Notes: a model not told the origin generated them from the letters alone. Shown: positions 1-8,863, numbered from the stretch's first letter. The stretch: DNA of 64,000 bases from Spirosoma rhododendri (GCF_012849055.1 NZ_CP051677.1:4665001-4729000); one strand, 5' to 3'. Numbers and translations: made by a program.

Positions 1-189
1 TCTTAATGCAATACTTACACAAATAAATCAACTGAATTTGATTGCAGCAAGTGATTTGTGTTTTTTTTACACAAATTATAAATCGGCTGATAACTAAATG
101 GCTATTGCTGGGTCCTGAGTGGGTTTTTGGGCTATTTCCGATCAAAATGACTTGCGGCTGGTTATAGTCGTAATCAACCCCAGTATCGA

Positions 190-510
190 ATGCTTGTCGA
201 ACTATATGCCGCCCCGTCGGTGCAGGATACCCACCCAACCGAATCGCCCGTTTCTAACCCCGTTGGCGAACTGCCCGATCAGGAACCCGACCTCTCGCCT
301 GACCAGTTGTTAGGGAGTTTCGACTCGCGCGAGGAGGCTATTACGTTCGCGAAAGAACAGCTTCTCGATGACGGTCAGAATGTCACGGACACGCAGTCGG
401 GCAGCTTCGACGAGCATACCCATATCGAATGGCTCACGATAACGGCTACCGCGCAAAACGGTGACTCAGCCCCCAGGACGTATTATCTCGTCACCGACGA
501 AGGGTATTAG
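190..510 (+). CDS. Hypothetical acidic protein, 106 aa
   Basis: I do not recognise this protein. It is acidic and soluble-looking, with no signal peptide or membrane segment. The N-terminal 40 residues are rich in Pro, Asp and Glu and look disordered. Residues 45-106 look folded (a stretch resembling SREEAITFAKEQLLDDG, then alternating beta-like segments ending in YYLVTDEGY). It is followed by a strong hairpin at 598-649 that it shares with the converging SRPBCC gene. Start chosen at the first ATG of the frame. Coding potential is supported by length, third-position GC bias and the clean terminator, but not by homology. Confidence 0.55.
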   Translation: MLVELYAAPSVQDTHPTESPVSNPVGELPDQEPDLSPDQLLGSFDSREEAITFAKEQLLDDGQNVTDTQSGSFDEHTHIEWLTITATAQNGDSAPRTYYLVTDEGY

Positions 511-597
511 CCAGCAGTATCACATAGGTTCACTGTCATGACGTACACGCACTGCGTATTCACAGATACTGGAATCTGTTTTAACTAAACCAAAAAC

Positions 598-649
598 GAG
601 CGTCCGATTTATCTCGTAGCTAGGTAGTTACGAGATAAATCGGACGCTC
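598..649. terminator. Bidirectional hairpin terminator
   Basis: A perfect 21-bp inverted repeat (arms 598-618 and 629-649) with a 10-nt loop lies between the convergent ends of the 106-aa gene and the SRPBCC gene. An A-run precedes the left arm, giving a short U-tract for leftward transcripts. It probably ends transcription from both sides. Confidence 0.75.
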
Positions 650-666
650 AGTGCGGTTTGCCTCCT

Positions 667-1155
667 CTATTTTCGTTGCGACAACGTTGCCAGTAACTCG
701 TCCAGGTTTTTCTGGGTCATAGCCGTTCCTTCCTTGAAGCCCATTTCGAGCATCTTCTCTAAGCGCTCAAGCGATTCGTTGTAAATGCTGACTCGCACGG
801 TTGTCTTGCCGTTTTGCTCGCTGAAGGTCAGATCCCATTCAGAACCGGGTAGTTCCGGGTTCTCATCTTTGTCAGCAAAGGCATTCAGCAATTTGAAATT
901 GGTTTTCGGACTGATGGCCATGTAGTCCTGAATAGACCAAAACTCTTGACCGTCGGGGCTTACCATCGCATAAAACCGCCGACCGCCAACTTCAAAATTC
1001 ATGAATTTCGTTCTGGAGGTCCAGGGTCTGGGTGCCCACCACTGATCGAGAATTTCCGGCTTCGTGTACGCATCCCATACCAACGAAAGGTCGGCGTCAA
1101 ACTCTCGGGAGAAGGTTACCGTTTTGGTTGCTTTGTCGACGGTGAAATCGTTCAT
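667..1155 (-). CDS. SRPBCC / AHSA1-like domain protein
   Basis: The 162 residues form a single START-like SRPBCC domain of the AHSA1 (activator of Hsp90 ATPase homolog) type. Family signs are the N-terminal strand ending in SREFDA, the [10 protein letters not shown] segment, the WWAP motif near residues 39-42, and a C-terminal helix with a GW/GF-type turn (EMGFKEG) before NLDELLATL. Such proteins bind hydrophobic ligands, and the specific ligand is unknown. It lies 2 nt downstream of an ArsR-type repressor in the same operon. This pairing is very common in Bacteroidota and suggests that the repressor controls it. Cytoplasmic, with no signal peptide. Confidence 0.85.
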   Translation of the reverse strand: MNDFTVDKATKTVTFSREFDADLSLVWDAYTKPEILDQWWAPRPWTSRTKFMNFEVGGRRFYAMVSPDGQEFWSIQDYMAISPKTNFKLLNAFADKDENPELPGSEWDLTFSEQNGKTTVRVSIYNESLERLEKMLEMGFKEGTAMTQKNLDELLATLSQRK

Positions 1156-1157
1156 AT

Positions 1158-1472
1158 TTATTGTTTTTTAAGGGTTGATAATACGTCGTCAAGTTGATTG
1201 AAACGGGTTTCCCAACTTTTCCTGAATTGGTTTACCCACTGATCAATCTCTTTCATTTTTTCAACTTCCAGCGAATAGTAAATCTCACGGCCCTGCTGTT
1301 CCTGTTTCACCAGTTCGCATTCGGTGAGTATGCGCAGGTGTTTGGAAACGGCCTGTCGGGTCGTGTTGAAATTGTCGGCAATGGCGTTGGGGGTCATGGC
1401 CTGAAAGGCAATCAGGGTGATGATGGCCCGCCGGGTCGGGTCGGCTATTGCCTGAAAAATATCTCGTCTCAT
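1158..1472 (-). CDS. ArsR-family winged-helix repressor
   Basis: A 104-aa single-domain HTH regulator. It starts with the [15 protein letters not shown] segment typical of ArsR proteins. The recognition helix region ([17 protein letters not shown], about residues 33-49) is followed by the wing, with REIYYSLE. It lacks the paired cysteines of metal-sensing ArsR members, so it belongs to the non-metal group usually paired with SRPBCC proteins. It is first in a two-gene operon with the SRPBCC gene. The palindrome at 1489-1540, which contains its promoter boxes, makes negative autoregulation likely. Confidence 0.9.
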   Translation of the reverse strand: MRRDIFQAIADPTRRAIITLIAFQAMTPNAIADNFNTTRQAVSKHLRILTECELVKQEQQGREIYYSLEVEKMKEIDQWVNQFRKSWETRFNQLDDVLSTLKKQ

Positions 1473-1488
1473 GTGGTCTACTTTTTAC

Positions 1489-1540
1489 TTTGCGAAACCG
1501 ATTGGTTGCAAATTTACTCGCAACCAATCGGTTTCGCAAA
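1489..1540 (-). promoter_or_regulatory. ArsR operator overlapping its promoter
   Basis: A perfect 21-bp inverted repeat (arms 1489-1509 and 1520-1540, 10-nt spacer) starts 17 bp upstream of the ArsR ATG. Each arm contains an AACC-N4-GGTT dyad. Read leftward, a TTTG (1540-1537) and a TAAATTTG (1516-1509) are 20 nt apart, matching the Bacteroidota -33/-7 promoter. Both boxes lie within the dyad, so a bound repressor would occlude the polymerase. Confidence 0.7.
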
Positions 1541-1600
1541 TTTTTGGCCTGCGAAAATCAGTCAGTCTATGACTATACCTAAATGCAATTAGTAGAGAAC

Positions 1601-1637
1601 GACATAGGTCGCGCTCCGTTGGAGCGCGACCTATGTC
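1601..1637. repeat. Perfect 17-bp hairpin
   Basis: Arms 1601-1617 and 1621-1637 with a 3-nt loop form a GC-rich perfect hairpin downstream of the leftward AraC gene. There is no strong U-tract. It may end AraC transcription, or be a dispersed palindromic element. Confidence 0.55.
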
Positions 1638-1701
1638 AACTGAACAATTTAACAGCGGCTAACTTCGGCTATTGGCCTATGCCTGATTCATTGCAGAAGG
1701 G

Positions 1702-2622
1702 TCAATTAAAACTTGCTCTGAATTCCACCGGCGACAGCTGCGTTTTTGATTTAAACAGCTTCCTGAACGACTGGGAGTGTTCGAAACCCAGTTGATAGGC
1801 TATTTCGCCAATACTTAACTCATTGAGCAGCAACACTTCTTTAGCTTTCTCAATGAGTTTGTTGTGGATGTGTTGCTGGGTGTTTTGGCCCGTCAGCGCC
1901 CGCAGCATATCGCCCAGATATCGGGGGGAAACGTTCAGTTCATCGGCCAGGTATTGAACCGTGGGCAGGCCTTTCTGCGATGCCGTTTCGTCGTTGAAAT
2001 ACCGATACAGTAAATCCTCGAAGCGTTCCAGCAGCGCGTTATGGATCGATTTGCGGGTGATAAACTGGCGTTTATAAAAGCGCTGACTGTAGTTCAGCAG
2101 CAGTTCCAGATGCGAAATCAGCACATCCTGGCTGAAGTCGTCAATGGCCGTTTCCAGCTCGTCGCCAATGTTTTTGGCAATGCCGGTAATGATTGTCCTT
2201 TCTTTATCCGACAGGTGCAGCGATTCGCTCACCGAGTACGAGAAAAAGCCGTAGTTTTTAATTTTAGTAGCCAGCGAATACTGTCTCAGAAAGTCGGGAT
2301 GCAACAGCAGGGTGAAACCCACAGTCGAGTCATAGGTCTCGACGCCCGTCAGCGGCTGGCCGGGTGAAGTAAAAAACAGACCGCCCTGCTCAAAATCGTA
2401 GGTAGTTTGGCCGTAGCGCATGCGGCAACCCGCCGACTCGTTGTAAGTGATGTTGTAAAAATCCATCGCGAAGGTGGCAGCCAGCATCTCACCCGTAATA
2501 CGCACCTTGCTGTAGTCAAGCAGGCTGATCAGTGGATGCAGCGGCTGGGGTAAACCAAATGTCCTTTGTAGTTCGGATATCGAACGGAAGAGACGGGGTT
2601 TGTTTCTGAGTTCTCCTTTCAT
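1702..2622 (-). CDS. AraC-family transcriptional regulator
   Basis: About 306 aa. The N-terminal 190 residues form an effector-sensing domain (cupin-like: MRYGQTTYDFEQGGLFFTSPGQ). The C-terminal 100 residues hold the two HTH motifs (VQYLADELNVSPRYLGDMLRALTG and IGEIAYQLGFEHSQSFRKLFKSKT). The start is placed at the ATG at 2622 because this aligns with a close paralogue at 56168. An in-frame ATG five codons upstream (2637) is the alternative. It follows the SDR gene by about 70 bp on the same strand and probably regulates it or answers to its substrate. Confidence 0.88.
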   Translation of the reverse strand: MKGELRNKPRLFRSISELQRTFGLPQPLHPLISLLDYSKVRITGEMLAATFAMDFYNITYNESAGCRMRYGQTTYDFEQGGLFFTSPGQPLTGVETYDSTVGFTLLLHPDFLRQYSLATKIKNYGFFSYSVSESLHLSDKERTIITGIAKNIGDELETAIDDFSQDVLISHLELLLNYSQRFYKRQFITRKSIHNALLERFEDLLYRYFNDETASQKGLPTVQYLADELNVSPRYLGDMLRALTGQNTQQHIHNKLIEKAKEVLLLNELSIGEIAYQLGFEHSQSFRKLFKSKTQLSPVEFRASFN

Positions 2623-2639
2623 GCTCGAAAAAGGCATTA

Positions 2640-2669
2640 CCGGTACAGACTGGCAACAAGCTGTACCGG
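2640..2669. promoter_or_regulatory. Inverted repeat between SDR and AraC genes
   Basis: A perfect 9-bp inverted repeat (2640-2648 and 2661-2669) sits just upstream of the AraC start and just past the SDR stop. On the leftward transcript it is followed by a short U-run. It could be an intrinsic terminator or attenuator, or an operator for the AraC gene. Confidence 0.4.
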
Positions 2670-2692
2670 CAAAAGAATGCCCGGGATTTCAG

Positions 2693-3490
2693 TTAAAATG
2701 TAGTCAGCATTTGCCGGATGCCCTCCCGGAAGGCTTCATCGCCTACGGCAAGTCGCTGGGCATACAGGACTTTCGCATCGTCACCGCATACATAGCGCAA
2801 CGTATTGGTGCCATCGGTGGCGGCTTCGTAAACTACCTGAGCAATCTGTTCGGCAGACGAAACGTTGTCGGTGCTGATGGCCGCCTGAAACTTACCCAGC
2901 AAGGTTTCGTAGGCCGGATGCGTAGCGATCACGGATTTGGCGCCAATTTCGGTGGCTACCAGACCCGGTTCGATCGTCTTGATACCAATGCCGAATTCGT
3001 TTAACTCAAACGAGAGGCTTTCGCTCCAGCCTTCCAGCGCCCATTTACTGGCATCGTACATTGAACTGACGGGAAAGCCCATCAAGCCAGCGGAAGAACC
3101 AGTCGTAATAAAAAGTCCCGCTTTCTTTTCACGGAAGTACGGAATAAACGCCTGCGTAACCCGGACAACACCCAGAAAATTGGTTTCCATCTGGCGAACC
3201 AGTTGGTCATCGGTGATGGCTTCCAGGGCACCCAGCAACGCATAACCAGCATTGTTAAACACCACATCGATGTCACCCATTGCCAGGGCCTGACGGGCAG
3301 TTTCGTCGATCTGCTGGCGGTTAGTCACATCCAGGGGCAGCACGATTACGTTCTCCAGTTGGGTCAGCTCCGTTTCAGCCTCCGGCTTACGCATGGTAGC
3401 GATCACCTTCCAGCCTTTGCCCGCAAACAGTTTTGCGCTTGCTTTACCAATTCCGGTCGAAGCGCCGGTGATAAAAATGGTCTTTGTCAT
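2693..3490 (-). CDS. Short-chain dehydrogenase/reductase (SDR)
   Basis: 265 aa, classical SDR length. The cofactor motif TGASTGIG is at residues 8-15 and NNAG at 79-82. The catalytic residues are Ser132 or Ser133, Tyr145 and Lys149 (Y-D-A-S-K). The substrate is unknown. The start is set at the ATG at 3490, directly before the Rossmann strand (MTKTIFITG). An in-frame ATG 12 codons upstream (3526) would add a charged extension that looks untranslated. It is transcribed ahead of the AraC regulator at 1702-2622. Confidence 0.9.
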   Translation of the reverse strand: MTKTIFITGASTGIGKASAKLFAGKGWKVIATMRKPEAETELTQLENVIVLPLDVTNRQQIDETARQALAMGDIDVVFNNAGYALLGALEAITDDQLVRQMETNFLGVVRVTQAFIPYFREKKAGLFITTGSSAGLMGFPVSSMYDASKWALEGWSESLSFELNEFGIGIKTIEPGLVATEIGAKSVIATHPAYETLLGKFQAAISTDNVSSAEQIAQVVYEAATDGTNTLRYVCGDDAKVLYAQRLAVGDEAFREGIRQMLTTF

Positions 3491-3526
3491 GTCGTTTTGT
3501 TCGTTTTTACGAGATGCAAAGCTCAT

Positions 3527-3876
3527 TTGCTACCGGTTGCCGCTTGTAATGAAATTGGGAAATCTTGTAGTCAAAATGGTAGCTGTTTACGCTATCGGCA
3601 GTCGGGTGAGAACTGGCAGTATCGGTTCACGCTTTATAACCTTGACTCGAAATCATTCAGACGTTTGCCAGCGTAAGCCGTTGGCAACTACCAGAGGGGT
3701 GTACGGGTAAGTATTGACCAAATAAGCCCGTTTTCATTCAACGCATCCACAGTCTCAGTCAAGTCTGCTGACTCGATTAAGGTCGCAAGTGGGCTTTAAA
3801 ACAAAGTAAAGTTGGGCCTTACAACAAAATTGCCCGCCCGGCAGCCACCTACTTTTGTCTCATTAAATCACTAAAA
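3527..3876. other. Divergent intergenic region
   Basis: A spacer of about 350 bp separates the leftward SDR gene from the rightward aldo/keto reductase. Apart from the promoter at 3830-3857 I see no convincing gene, RNA or long repeat. The small open frames crossing it lack family features. Confidence 0.5.
3830..3857 (+). promoter_or_regulatory. Bacteroidota-type promoter of the AKR gene
   Basis: A TACTTTTG box (3850-3857) fits the -7 consensus TAnnTTTG, and a TTG (3830-3832) lies 17 nt upstream as the -33 element. The start codon is about 19 nt downstream, giving a very short leader. Confidence 0.5.
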
Positions 3877-4755
3877 ATGAGACAAGAGAACACAATCACC
3901 ATCGGAACCAACTCGGCTAACCCACTACTTGCCCAGAGACCCGGTTACGGAACCATGCGCCTGACGGGCGACGATTTCTGGGGCGAGCCTCGCGACCGGC
4001 AAGGGGCTATTGCGCTCCTGCGAAAAGCCATCGAGCTGGGCGTCAATTTTTTCGATACCGCTGATTTTTACGGACCCGGGGTCACGAACAAACTGCTGGT
4101 AGAGGCCCTGTATCCTTATACGCCTGACCTGATCATTGCCACTAAGGTTGGTGCCCGACGGGGAGACGACAAAAGCTGGCTGCCCTTCGGCAAGCCAGCT
4201 GAATTAAGAGCGAGCGTCGAAAACAACCTCAACCAGTTGAAAGTCGAGCAGTTGAGCCTGGTTCATTTTGGTCAGGCCATCAACAGTTCAGACAATTTTG
4301 AGGAAGGCTGGGCGACCATGCTGGCCTTGCAGGAAGAGGGTAAAATACAGCATCTTGGCTTGACCAACGCAACCATCGACCAGTTCAACTCCGCCATCAG
4401 CATGGGTAACGTGGCCAGCGTTGAAAATATGTACAGCTATGCGCAACGGGTTACCGATCCCACCAGTGCGTACGGCTTCCAGGGGGGTGAGGTACTGAGC
4501 TTGTGTGAGCAGCGGCAAATCCCATTTATCCCGTTCTTTTCGCTTCAGACATCGTTGCCTGCCGAGCAGCCCAAAATGAAGGAACTCGCCCTGGCGAAAG
4601 GGGTCTCCGAAGCACAGCTCAACATTGCCTGGTTACTGCACCAATCACCATTCATGCTGCCCATTCCGGGAACAACGTCGGTTCAACATTTGGTTGAAAA
4701 CATAAATGCCGCCCACATATCGCTGTCCGCAGAAGAACTGGCATTTTTGGGATAG
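3877..4755 (+). CDS. Aldo/keto reductase
   Basis: 292 aa with the TIM-barrel aldo/keto reductase pattern. The catalytic tetrad is visible: Asp60 (DTAD), Tyr65 (FYGPG), Lys90 (IIATK) and His130 (SLVHFG). The C-terminal half has the NADPH-binding segment PIPGTTSVQHLVENINA. It is predicted to be an NADPH-dependent carbonyl reductase of unknown substrate. It is followed at 56 bp by an AraC gene on the same strand, an arrangement repeated at 11365-13155. It is preceded by a good -7 box. Confidence 0.9.
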   Translation: MRQENTITIGTNSANPLLAQRPGYGTMRLTGDDFWGEPRDRQGAIALLRKAIELGVNFFDTADFYGPGVTNKLLVEALYPYTPDLIIATKVGARRGDDKSWLPFGKPAELRASVENNLNQLKVEQLSLVHFGQAINSSDNFEEGWATMLALQEEGKIQHLGLTNATIDQFNSAISMGNVASVENMYSYAQRVTDPTSAYGFQGGEVLSLCEQRQIPFIPFFSLQTSLPAEQPKMKELALAKGVSEAQLNIAWLLHQSPFMLPIPGTTSVQHLVENINAAHISLSAEELAFLG

Positions 4756-4810
4756 GGCATGAAACGGCTTGCTAAAGTCGTTCTGGTTTGGCTTCGGTAG
4801 TTTTGATCGT

Positions 4811-5650
4811 ATGGCACAAAAAGAACAAAACAGCCACGCAGACATTGTTCTGTCGTGTCTGGAGGAGGAGCATCTGAAAAGAGAAATCGTGCTGAAGCAC
4901 CACTCGCTGATCCGCGTAATATCGGGCCAGATGCACGTGACGCAGGCAGATGACTCGTACACGTTCGTTGCCGGCGATACGCTGTTGCTGCCCAGAAATC
5001 AGCTTTCCATGATTACCAAGACGTCTCTGGGTGGCAAGCCATTCAGGTCGGTGATGATGACGTTCACGACCGAACGGTTGAAGGAGCTGTACGCTGCGGA
5101 TGGCTTTAAATCCATCAAACCGCATACCCACAAAATCCGGTCGTTCCCAAAACACCCGCTGCTAGACAGTGTATTTGCCTCGCTGGAGCCTTATTTCCAG
5201 CTATCCAGCAAATTGCCAGCAAACATTGTCTCCCTGAAGCTTGGCGAGACCATAGCCGTTTTGCGTGCGCTGGACAGTGACATCGATACGCTCCTATCCG
5301 ACTTTTCCGATCCGGGTAAACTTGATCTTGTGGAGTTCATGGAAAAGCATTTCATGATCAACATGTCGATGGATAAGTTTGGCCATCTGACCGGGCGCAG
5401 CCTGAACACGTTCAAGCGGGACTTCCAAAAAGCGTTTAACACCACGCCACAAAAGTGGCTCACGCAGAAACGATTAGAGCTGGCCCATTACCACCTGGCG
5501 CAAAGCCAACGGAAACCAGCCGATATCTATCTGGAAGTGGGTTTTGAAAATCTATCCCATTTTTCGTTTGCGTTTAAGAAATACTACGGCTACCCGCCAA
5601 CAGCGGTATTACGACAAAAATCGCTTCAGGCTACTGCAGAGAGTCATTAG
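4811..5650 (+). CDS. AraC-family transcriptional regulator (cupin type)
   Basis: About 279 aa from the ATG at 4811. An in-frame ATG at 4769 would add 14 residues not matched in the paralogue at 12337. The N-terminal cupin-like sensor includes SLIRVISGQMHVTQ and FVAGDTLLLPRNQ. The C-terminal double HTH includes MDKFGHLTGRSLNTFKRDF and PADIYLEVGFENLSHFSFAF. Close similarity in both halves to the 12337 regulator indicates duplication. It lies just downstream of an aldo/keto reductase, which is its likely target. Its stop codon overlaps the stop of the converging 75-aa membrane protein gene. Confidence 0.88.
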   Translation: MAQKEQNSHADIVLSCLEEEHLKREIVLKHHSLIRVISGQMHVTQADDSYTFVAGDTLLLPRNQLSMITKTSLGGKPFRSVMMTFTTERLKELYAADGFKSIKPHTHKIRSFPKHPLLDSVFASLEPYFQLSSKLPANIVSLKLGETIAVLRALDSDIDTLLSDFSDPGKLDLVEFMEKHFMINMSMDKFGHLTGRSLNTFKRDFQKAFNTTPQKWLTQKRLELAHYHLAQSQRKPADIYLEVGFENLSHFSFAFKKYYGYPPTAVLRQKSLQATAESH

Positions 5651-5874
5651 CGGATGGTCCATACGTACAGCTTGCGCTGGATAGCGGGCAACCCCGATCC
5701 GAAGGCGGGGACAAGAACAGTCGTGATAATGCCGCTCCGCACCAACGGGCGTAAATCAGTTAGATACGGCCCAAGCAGGGCGAATACCACGTTAACGACC
5801 AGATACGCAAACAGCCAGCCAATGAGCAGCATTTTCCAGATTTTTGGTTTGGCAACTTCGTGGTTTGAATTCAT
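5647..5874 (-). CDS. Small two-helix membrane protein, 75 aa
   Basis: I do not recognise a named family. There are two hydrophobic segments, at about residues 13-35 (MLLIGWLFAYLVVNVVFALL) and 47-62, with a short loop between. The C-terminus (GLPAIQRKLYVWTIR) is basic. It is last of three leftward genes with the DUF6640-like protein and the NmrA reductase, so it is probably co-transcribed with them. Its 3' end overlaps the AraC gene end by 4 nt in convergent orientation. Confidence 0.65.
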   Translation of the reverse strand: MNSNHEVAKPKIWKMLLIGWLFAYLVVNVVFALLGPYLTDLRPLVRSGIITTVLVPAFGSGLPAIQRKLYVWTIR

Positions 5875-5919
5875 TTGATAGTAGTTAAACAGTGATCTAA
5901 ACAGGCCAATGCAGCTTTC

Positions 5920-6345
5920 TTACAGCTGCGGATTACGCTTCAGTCGGTCCCGCTCCAGTACGAAGCCGATAGTCAGTAGCACGAGCGTTACAGCATCAAC
6001 GATTAGCTGGGCGGGCGGCTGACCCGGATACGCAAACTGGGGATCGACCAGGGCGGTACCCGGAAACAAGAGGGAACCCGCCTGCGTGATCCAGTAGTAA
6101 CTGGCCAGAGCCGAAGCCACCTGGAGACGATAAAGCGCGTTGGCTTTGGGTACCCACAATACCCAGCCTGCTGTCAGGCCGATGACCGTTCCTAGCAACA
6201 TGGTCTGGGCATTATGGAACCTGGCGTGCGGGGGCCAGGCGGGGTTGTAAATGTGGGTGTCGTTCCAGTCGAAAATATAAGAGCCGACCGTGGTCCAAAG
6301 TGCCACGAGGGTAATCAGGAAGTTGCCAATCGACACGGTTTTCAT
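5920..6345 (-). CDS. Four-helix membrane protein, DUF6640-like
   Basis: 141 aa with about four hydrophobic helices and a conserved-looking segment DWNDTHIYNPAWPPHARFHNAQ at about residues 26-47, rich in polar and aromatic residues and His. From memory this resembles DUF6640, whose function is unknown. It lies 11 bp downstream of the NmrA reductase gene, and the 75-aa membrane protein follows, so the three form one leftward operon. A redox or membrane-quinone role is only a guess from context. Confidence 0.65.
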   Translation of the reverse strand: MKTVSIGNFLITLVALWTTVGSYIFDWNDTHIYNPAWPPHARFHNAQTMLLGTVIGLTAGWVLWVPKANALYRLQVASALASYYWITQAGSLLFPGTALVDPQFAYPGQPPAQLIVDAVTLVLLTIGFVLERDRLKRNPQL

Positions 6346-6356
6346 CGTTGTTGGGG

Positions 6357-7214
6357 TTACTGGTTTGTAAACTGATTTTTGTAATCGCGGACGAATTGCC
6401 GGAGTGTTCTGGGGGCCCGCCCCGTCAGCCGGGCCACTTCGCCGGTTGTGTCAATTTCACCGCCGTTGGCCCCAATCCTGAACTGCTCGATCAGGGCATC
6501 GGTGTACCAGGCATCAAGGCCAGCATAGATCAGCGCCTGCCGGGTGTCGGCCTCCGACTGGTTGACGGCCCGTACCGGATGGCCCAAGCCTGCAGTCAGT
6601 TCAGCGGCTACATCGGATACCGTCAACGCGGCTGGTCCGGTCAGGTAATAGGTCGCGTTGGCATGGCCCGGCTGGGTTAGTACGTGTCTGGCTACCAGCG
6701 CAATATCTCGCAGATCGATGTAACTGATCTGGCCATCGCCCAGCATATGGGGCAGAATGCCCTTCCCGATCGGGTGCGCGTACTCGATGAAATTCTGCAT
6801 GAAACCCGTGGGCCGCAGGATCGTCCAGTCGATAGGCTGGCCACGTAAATAGTGGTCGATCTGGGCGTGGGACCGGGCATAGGCCAGTGCCGAACTCTGG
6901 TTGGTGTTGGCTGTCGACACCTTGACGATGTGCTGAACACCCGACTCAACGGCCAGCCTAATCATGACGATTTCCCGCTCGACGTGTCGCTGATCGGGCG
7001 CGGTGAGCAGGAATAGGTTAGTGCAATCCTGCATGGCCCGTCGCATCGAATCGATGTCGTCGAAATCAGCCCGAACGGCTTCCAGCTCCAACGCGTCGAA
7101 AAAGGGTTGCTGGCTTTCTTTGCGGTATATCGCCCGGCAGGGCGTGTTGTCAGCCGCCAGTAAACGGCACAATTCGGACCCAATACTGCCGGTCGCTCCT
7201 GTGATAACTATCAT
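6357..7214 (-). CDS. NmrA-like NAD(P)-binding reductase
   Basis: 285 aa atypical SDR. The glycine motif GATGSIG is at residues 6-12 at the extreme N-terminus. It has the NmrA/azoreductase-like features LRPTGFMQNF and SYIDLRDIA, and a C-terminal domain with the helix HPVRAVNQSEADTRQALI. It lacks the YxxxK of classical SDRs. The start is set at the ATG at 7214 because it opens directly on the first Rossmann strand; an upstream in-frame start at 7262 would add 16 low-quality residues. It is first in a three-gene leftward operon and divergent from the AraC gene at 7322, a common regulator/target layout. Confidence 0.85.
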   Translation of the reverse strand: MIVITGATGSIGSELCRLLAADNTPCRAIYRKESQQPFFDALELEAVRADFDDIDSMRRAMQDCTNLFLLTAPDQRHVEREIVMIRLAVESGVQHIVKVSTANTNQSSALAYARSHAQIDHYLRGQPIDWTILRPTGFMQNFIEYAHPIGKGILPHMLGDGQISYIDLRDIALVARHVLTQPGHANATYYLTGPAALTVSDVAAELTAGLGHPVRAVNQSEADTRQALIYAGLDAWYTDALIEQFRIGANGGEIDTTGEVARLTGRAPRTLRQFVRDYKNQFTNQ

Positions 7215-7321
7215 TGTTGTACCTGTTCCGTTGTTTGTTGAAAAGAACAGCACAAAGGTCATCGGTACGTTTCTGACAAAATACCTAGTTTAGCCCTATA
7301 AATAGTCGTAAAAGCTTACGA

Positions 7322-8298
7322 ATGGACCGGCAACTGACCGCTATTGATGGCGACAATTTTCTGGATGCGTTTGCCCAAACAGTTGGTAGTTCAGTTGAGA
7401 ACGGGCGGGTGACCATCCCCCCACCCTACGGCAGCGGGTACGTGATGGGGTTTTTATTTGGCAGTCACCTGCGGCTGCTTGTGCGGCACTATGCGCTGCA
7501 CGATGATCTGCTGATTAAACGGCAAAGCGTCAATCTGCCCGACAGTATGATTCAGATCGGGATCAGCGGCATTCTGAAAGAAGAGCAGTCAGAGGATGTT
7601 GCGGGCGGTACACCGAAACGAGCCTTACCATCGGTCACGATCAGCACTCACGGATTAGATACCGAGGTTCACATTCCTCGTGGGGTTCGCTTCAACCTCA
7701 TCAAACTGGCCGTCGACCCGGCCTATTTGCGCGAACTATTGGCGGGCGAAGCGGAAAATCTGGTGCTAAAAACCCTGCTCGACAACCGCCAGCCGCTGGT
7801 ATTCGAAGAACTGGTTTCGCTACGGCTTCAGGAGATCGTTCTCGACATGATGGACAGGCCCATACCGGCGTCACTGCAACGGTTCTTCTACAAAGTGAAA
7901 GCCGAAGAGCTGATCTGCTGCCTGCTGATGGAACTGGTACAGCGGCAGGACCACAGCCTTCCCTTCACTCAATCAACCCGGCTGATTTAAAGGCCCTATA
8001 CATTGTACGGGATCGGTTGATTGGTAATCTGGTTGAAGCCCCTCCGCTTACCGAACTGGCCCAGTTGGTGGGTATGAGCCTGTCGAAGCTGAAGCGGCTG
8101 TTCAGGCAGGTGTTTGGCTGCGGGCCGTATGGCTATTACCAGACGATGCGGATGAACGAAGCGGCCTCACTGCTGCGGGAGAAGCGACTCTCGGTCAGTG
8201 AAGTAGGGTACGCGCTGGGGTTCAGTAACCTGAGTCATTTCAGCCGCGTGTTTGAGGAGCATATCGGTATGAAGCCCAAGAAATTTTCAGCTTCGTAA
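7322..8298 (+). pseudogene. AraC-family regulator, frameshifted
   Basis: The first frame (7322-7990) encodes a sensor domain. The second (to 8298, readable from about 7960) encodes the linker INPADLKALYIVRDRL and a complete double HTH (LTELAQLVGMSLSKLKRLFRQ; VSEVGYALGFSNLSHFSRVF). The two join smoothly if one base is added near 7958-7972, for example in the C-run at 7961-7963. Restored length is about 325 aa. No other lesion is seen, so a sequencing deletion is at least as likely as true inactivation. The gene is divergent from the NmrA operon, its probable target. Confidence 0.8.
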
Positions 8299-8485
8299 TT
8301 GGGCATGGGCAACGTAGGCGCGGACCGGAGCCAATTCACGTTGCGCTATCTGGTTGTTGCTCAAATTGGTGTAAACAAGTCCTCGCAAAAAAAAGGGTTT
8401 ACGCATCAGCGGACTCGGGTGGCAACGTAAATAGATTACGCTGAGACGTAAGTACTATTGGCAAACGAACTGAAAACCCCTGAAA

Positions 8486-8863
8486 ATGAACAAAGTAACA
8501 GGACTGGGCGGCATTTTCTTCAAATGCGATGACCCCACATTGATGAACGAATGGTATGCCCGCCATCTGGGCTTACCCGTAGCGGAGTACGGGACCCTGT
8601 TCAAATGGCGCGACGCCCACGACCCCAGCAAAGAAAGAACAACCGTCTGGGCTACCTTCGACAAAGACACCAGCTACTTTGCGCCTTCCACCAAGGATTT
8701 TATGATCAGTTATCGGGTGGAGCAACTCGAAGAACTTGTCGAGGAGCTGAAACGGGCCGGAGTGACTGTGGTAGATGAAATTGCCGAGTATGACTATGGT
8801 AAGTTCGTCCACATCCTGGACCCGGAAGGTAACAGCATCGAACTGTGGGAAGACGTCGCTTAA
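8486..8863 (+). CDS. VOC (glyoxalase/bleomycin-resistance-like) protein
   Basis: 125 aa single vicinal-oxygen-chelate domain with two beta-alpha-beta units. The opening strand is GLGGIFFKCDDP, followed by MNEWYARHLGLPV. The end is FVHILDPEGNSIELWE, with the terminal metal-ligand Glu typical of the fold. The substrate cannot be told from sequence; members include lyases, dioxygenases and antibiotic-binding proteins. It is a single gene ended by the hairpin at 8871-8923. Confidence 0.85.
   Translation: MNKVTGLGGIFFKCDDPTLMNEWYARHLGLPVAEYGTLFKWRDAHDPSKERTTVWATFDKDTSYFAPSTKDFMISYRVEQLEELVEELKRAGVTVVDEIAEYDYGKFVHILDPEGNSIELWEDVA

Noticed and set aside
54..76. A small hairpin (ATTTGTGT / ACACAAAT) with a T-loop near the left edge
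   Set aside because: Only 8 AT-rich pairs in an AT-rich stretch, which is expected by chance. No gene end is visible beside it.
1..189. A gene fragment at the left edge
   Set aside because: The AT-rich sequence has no long open frame on either strand and no recognisable domain.
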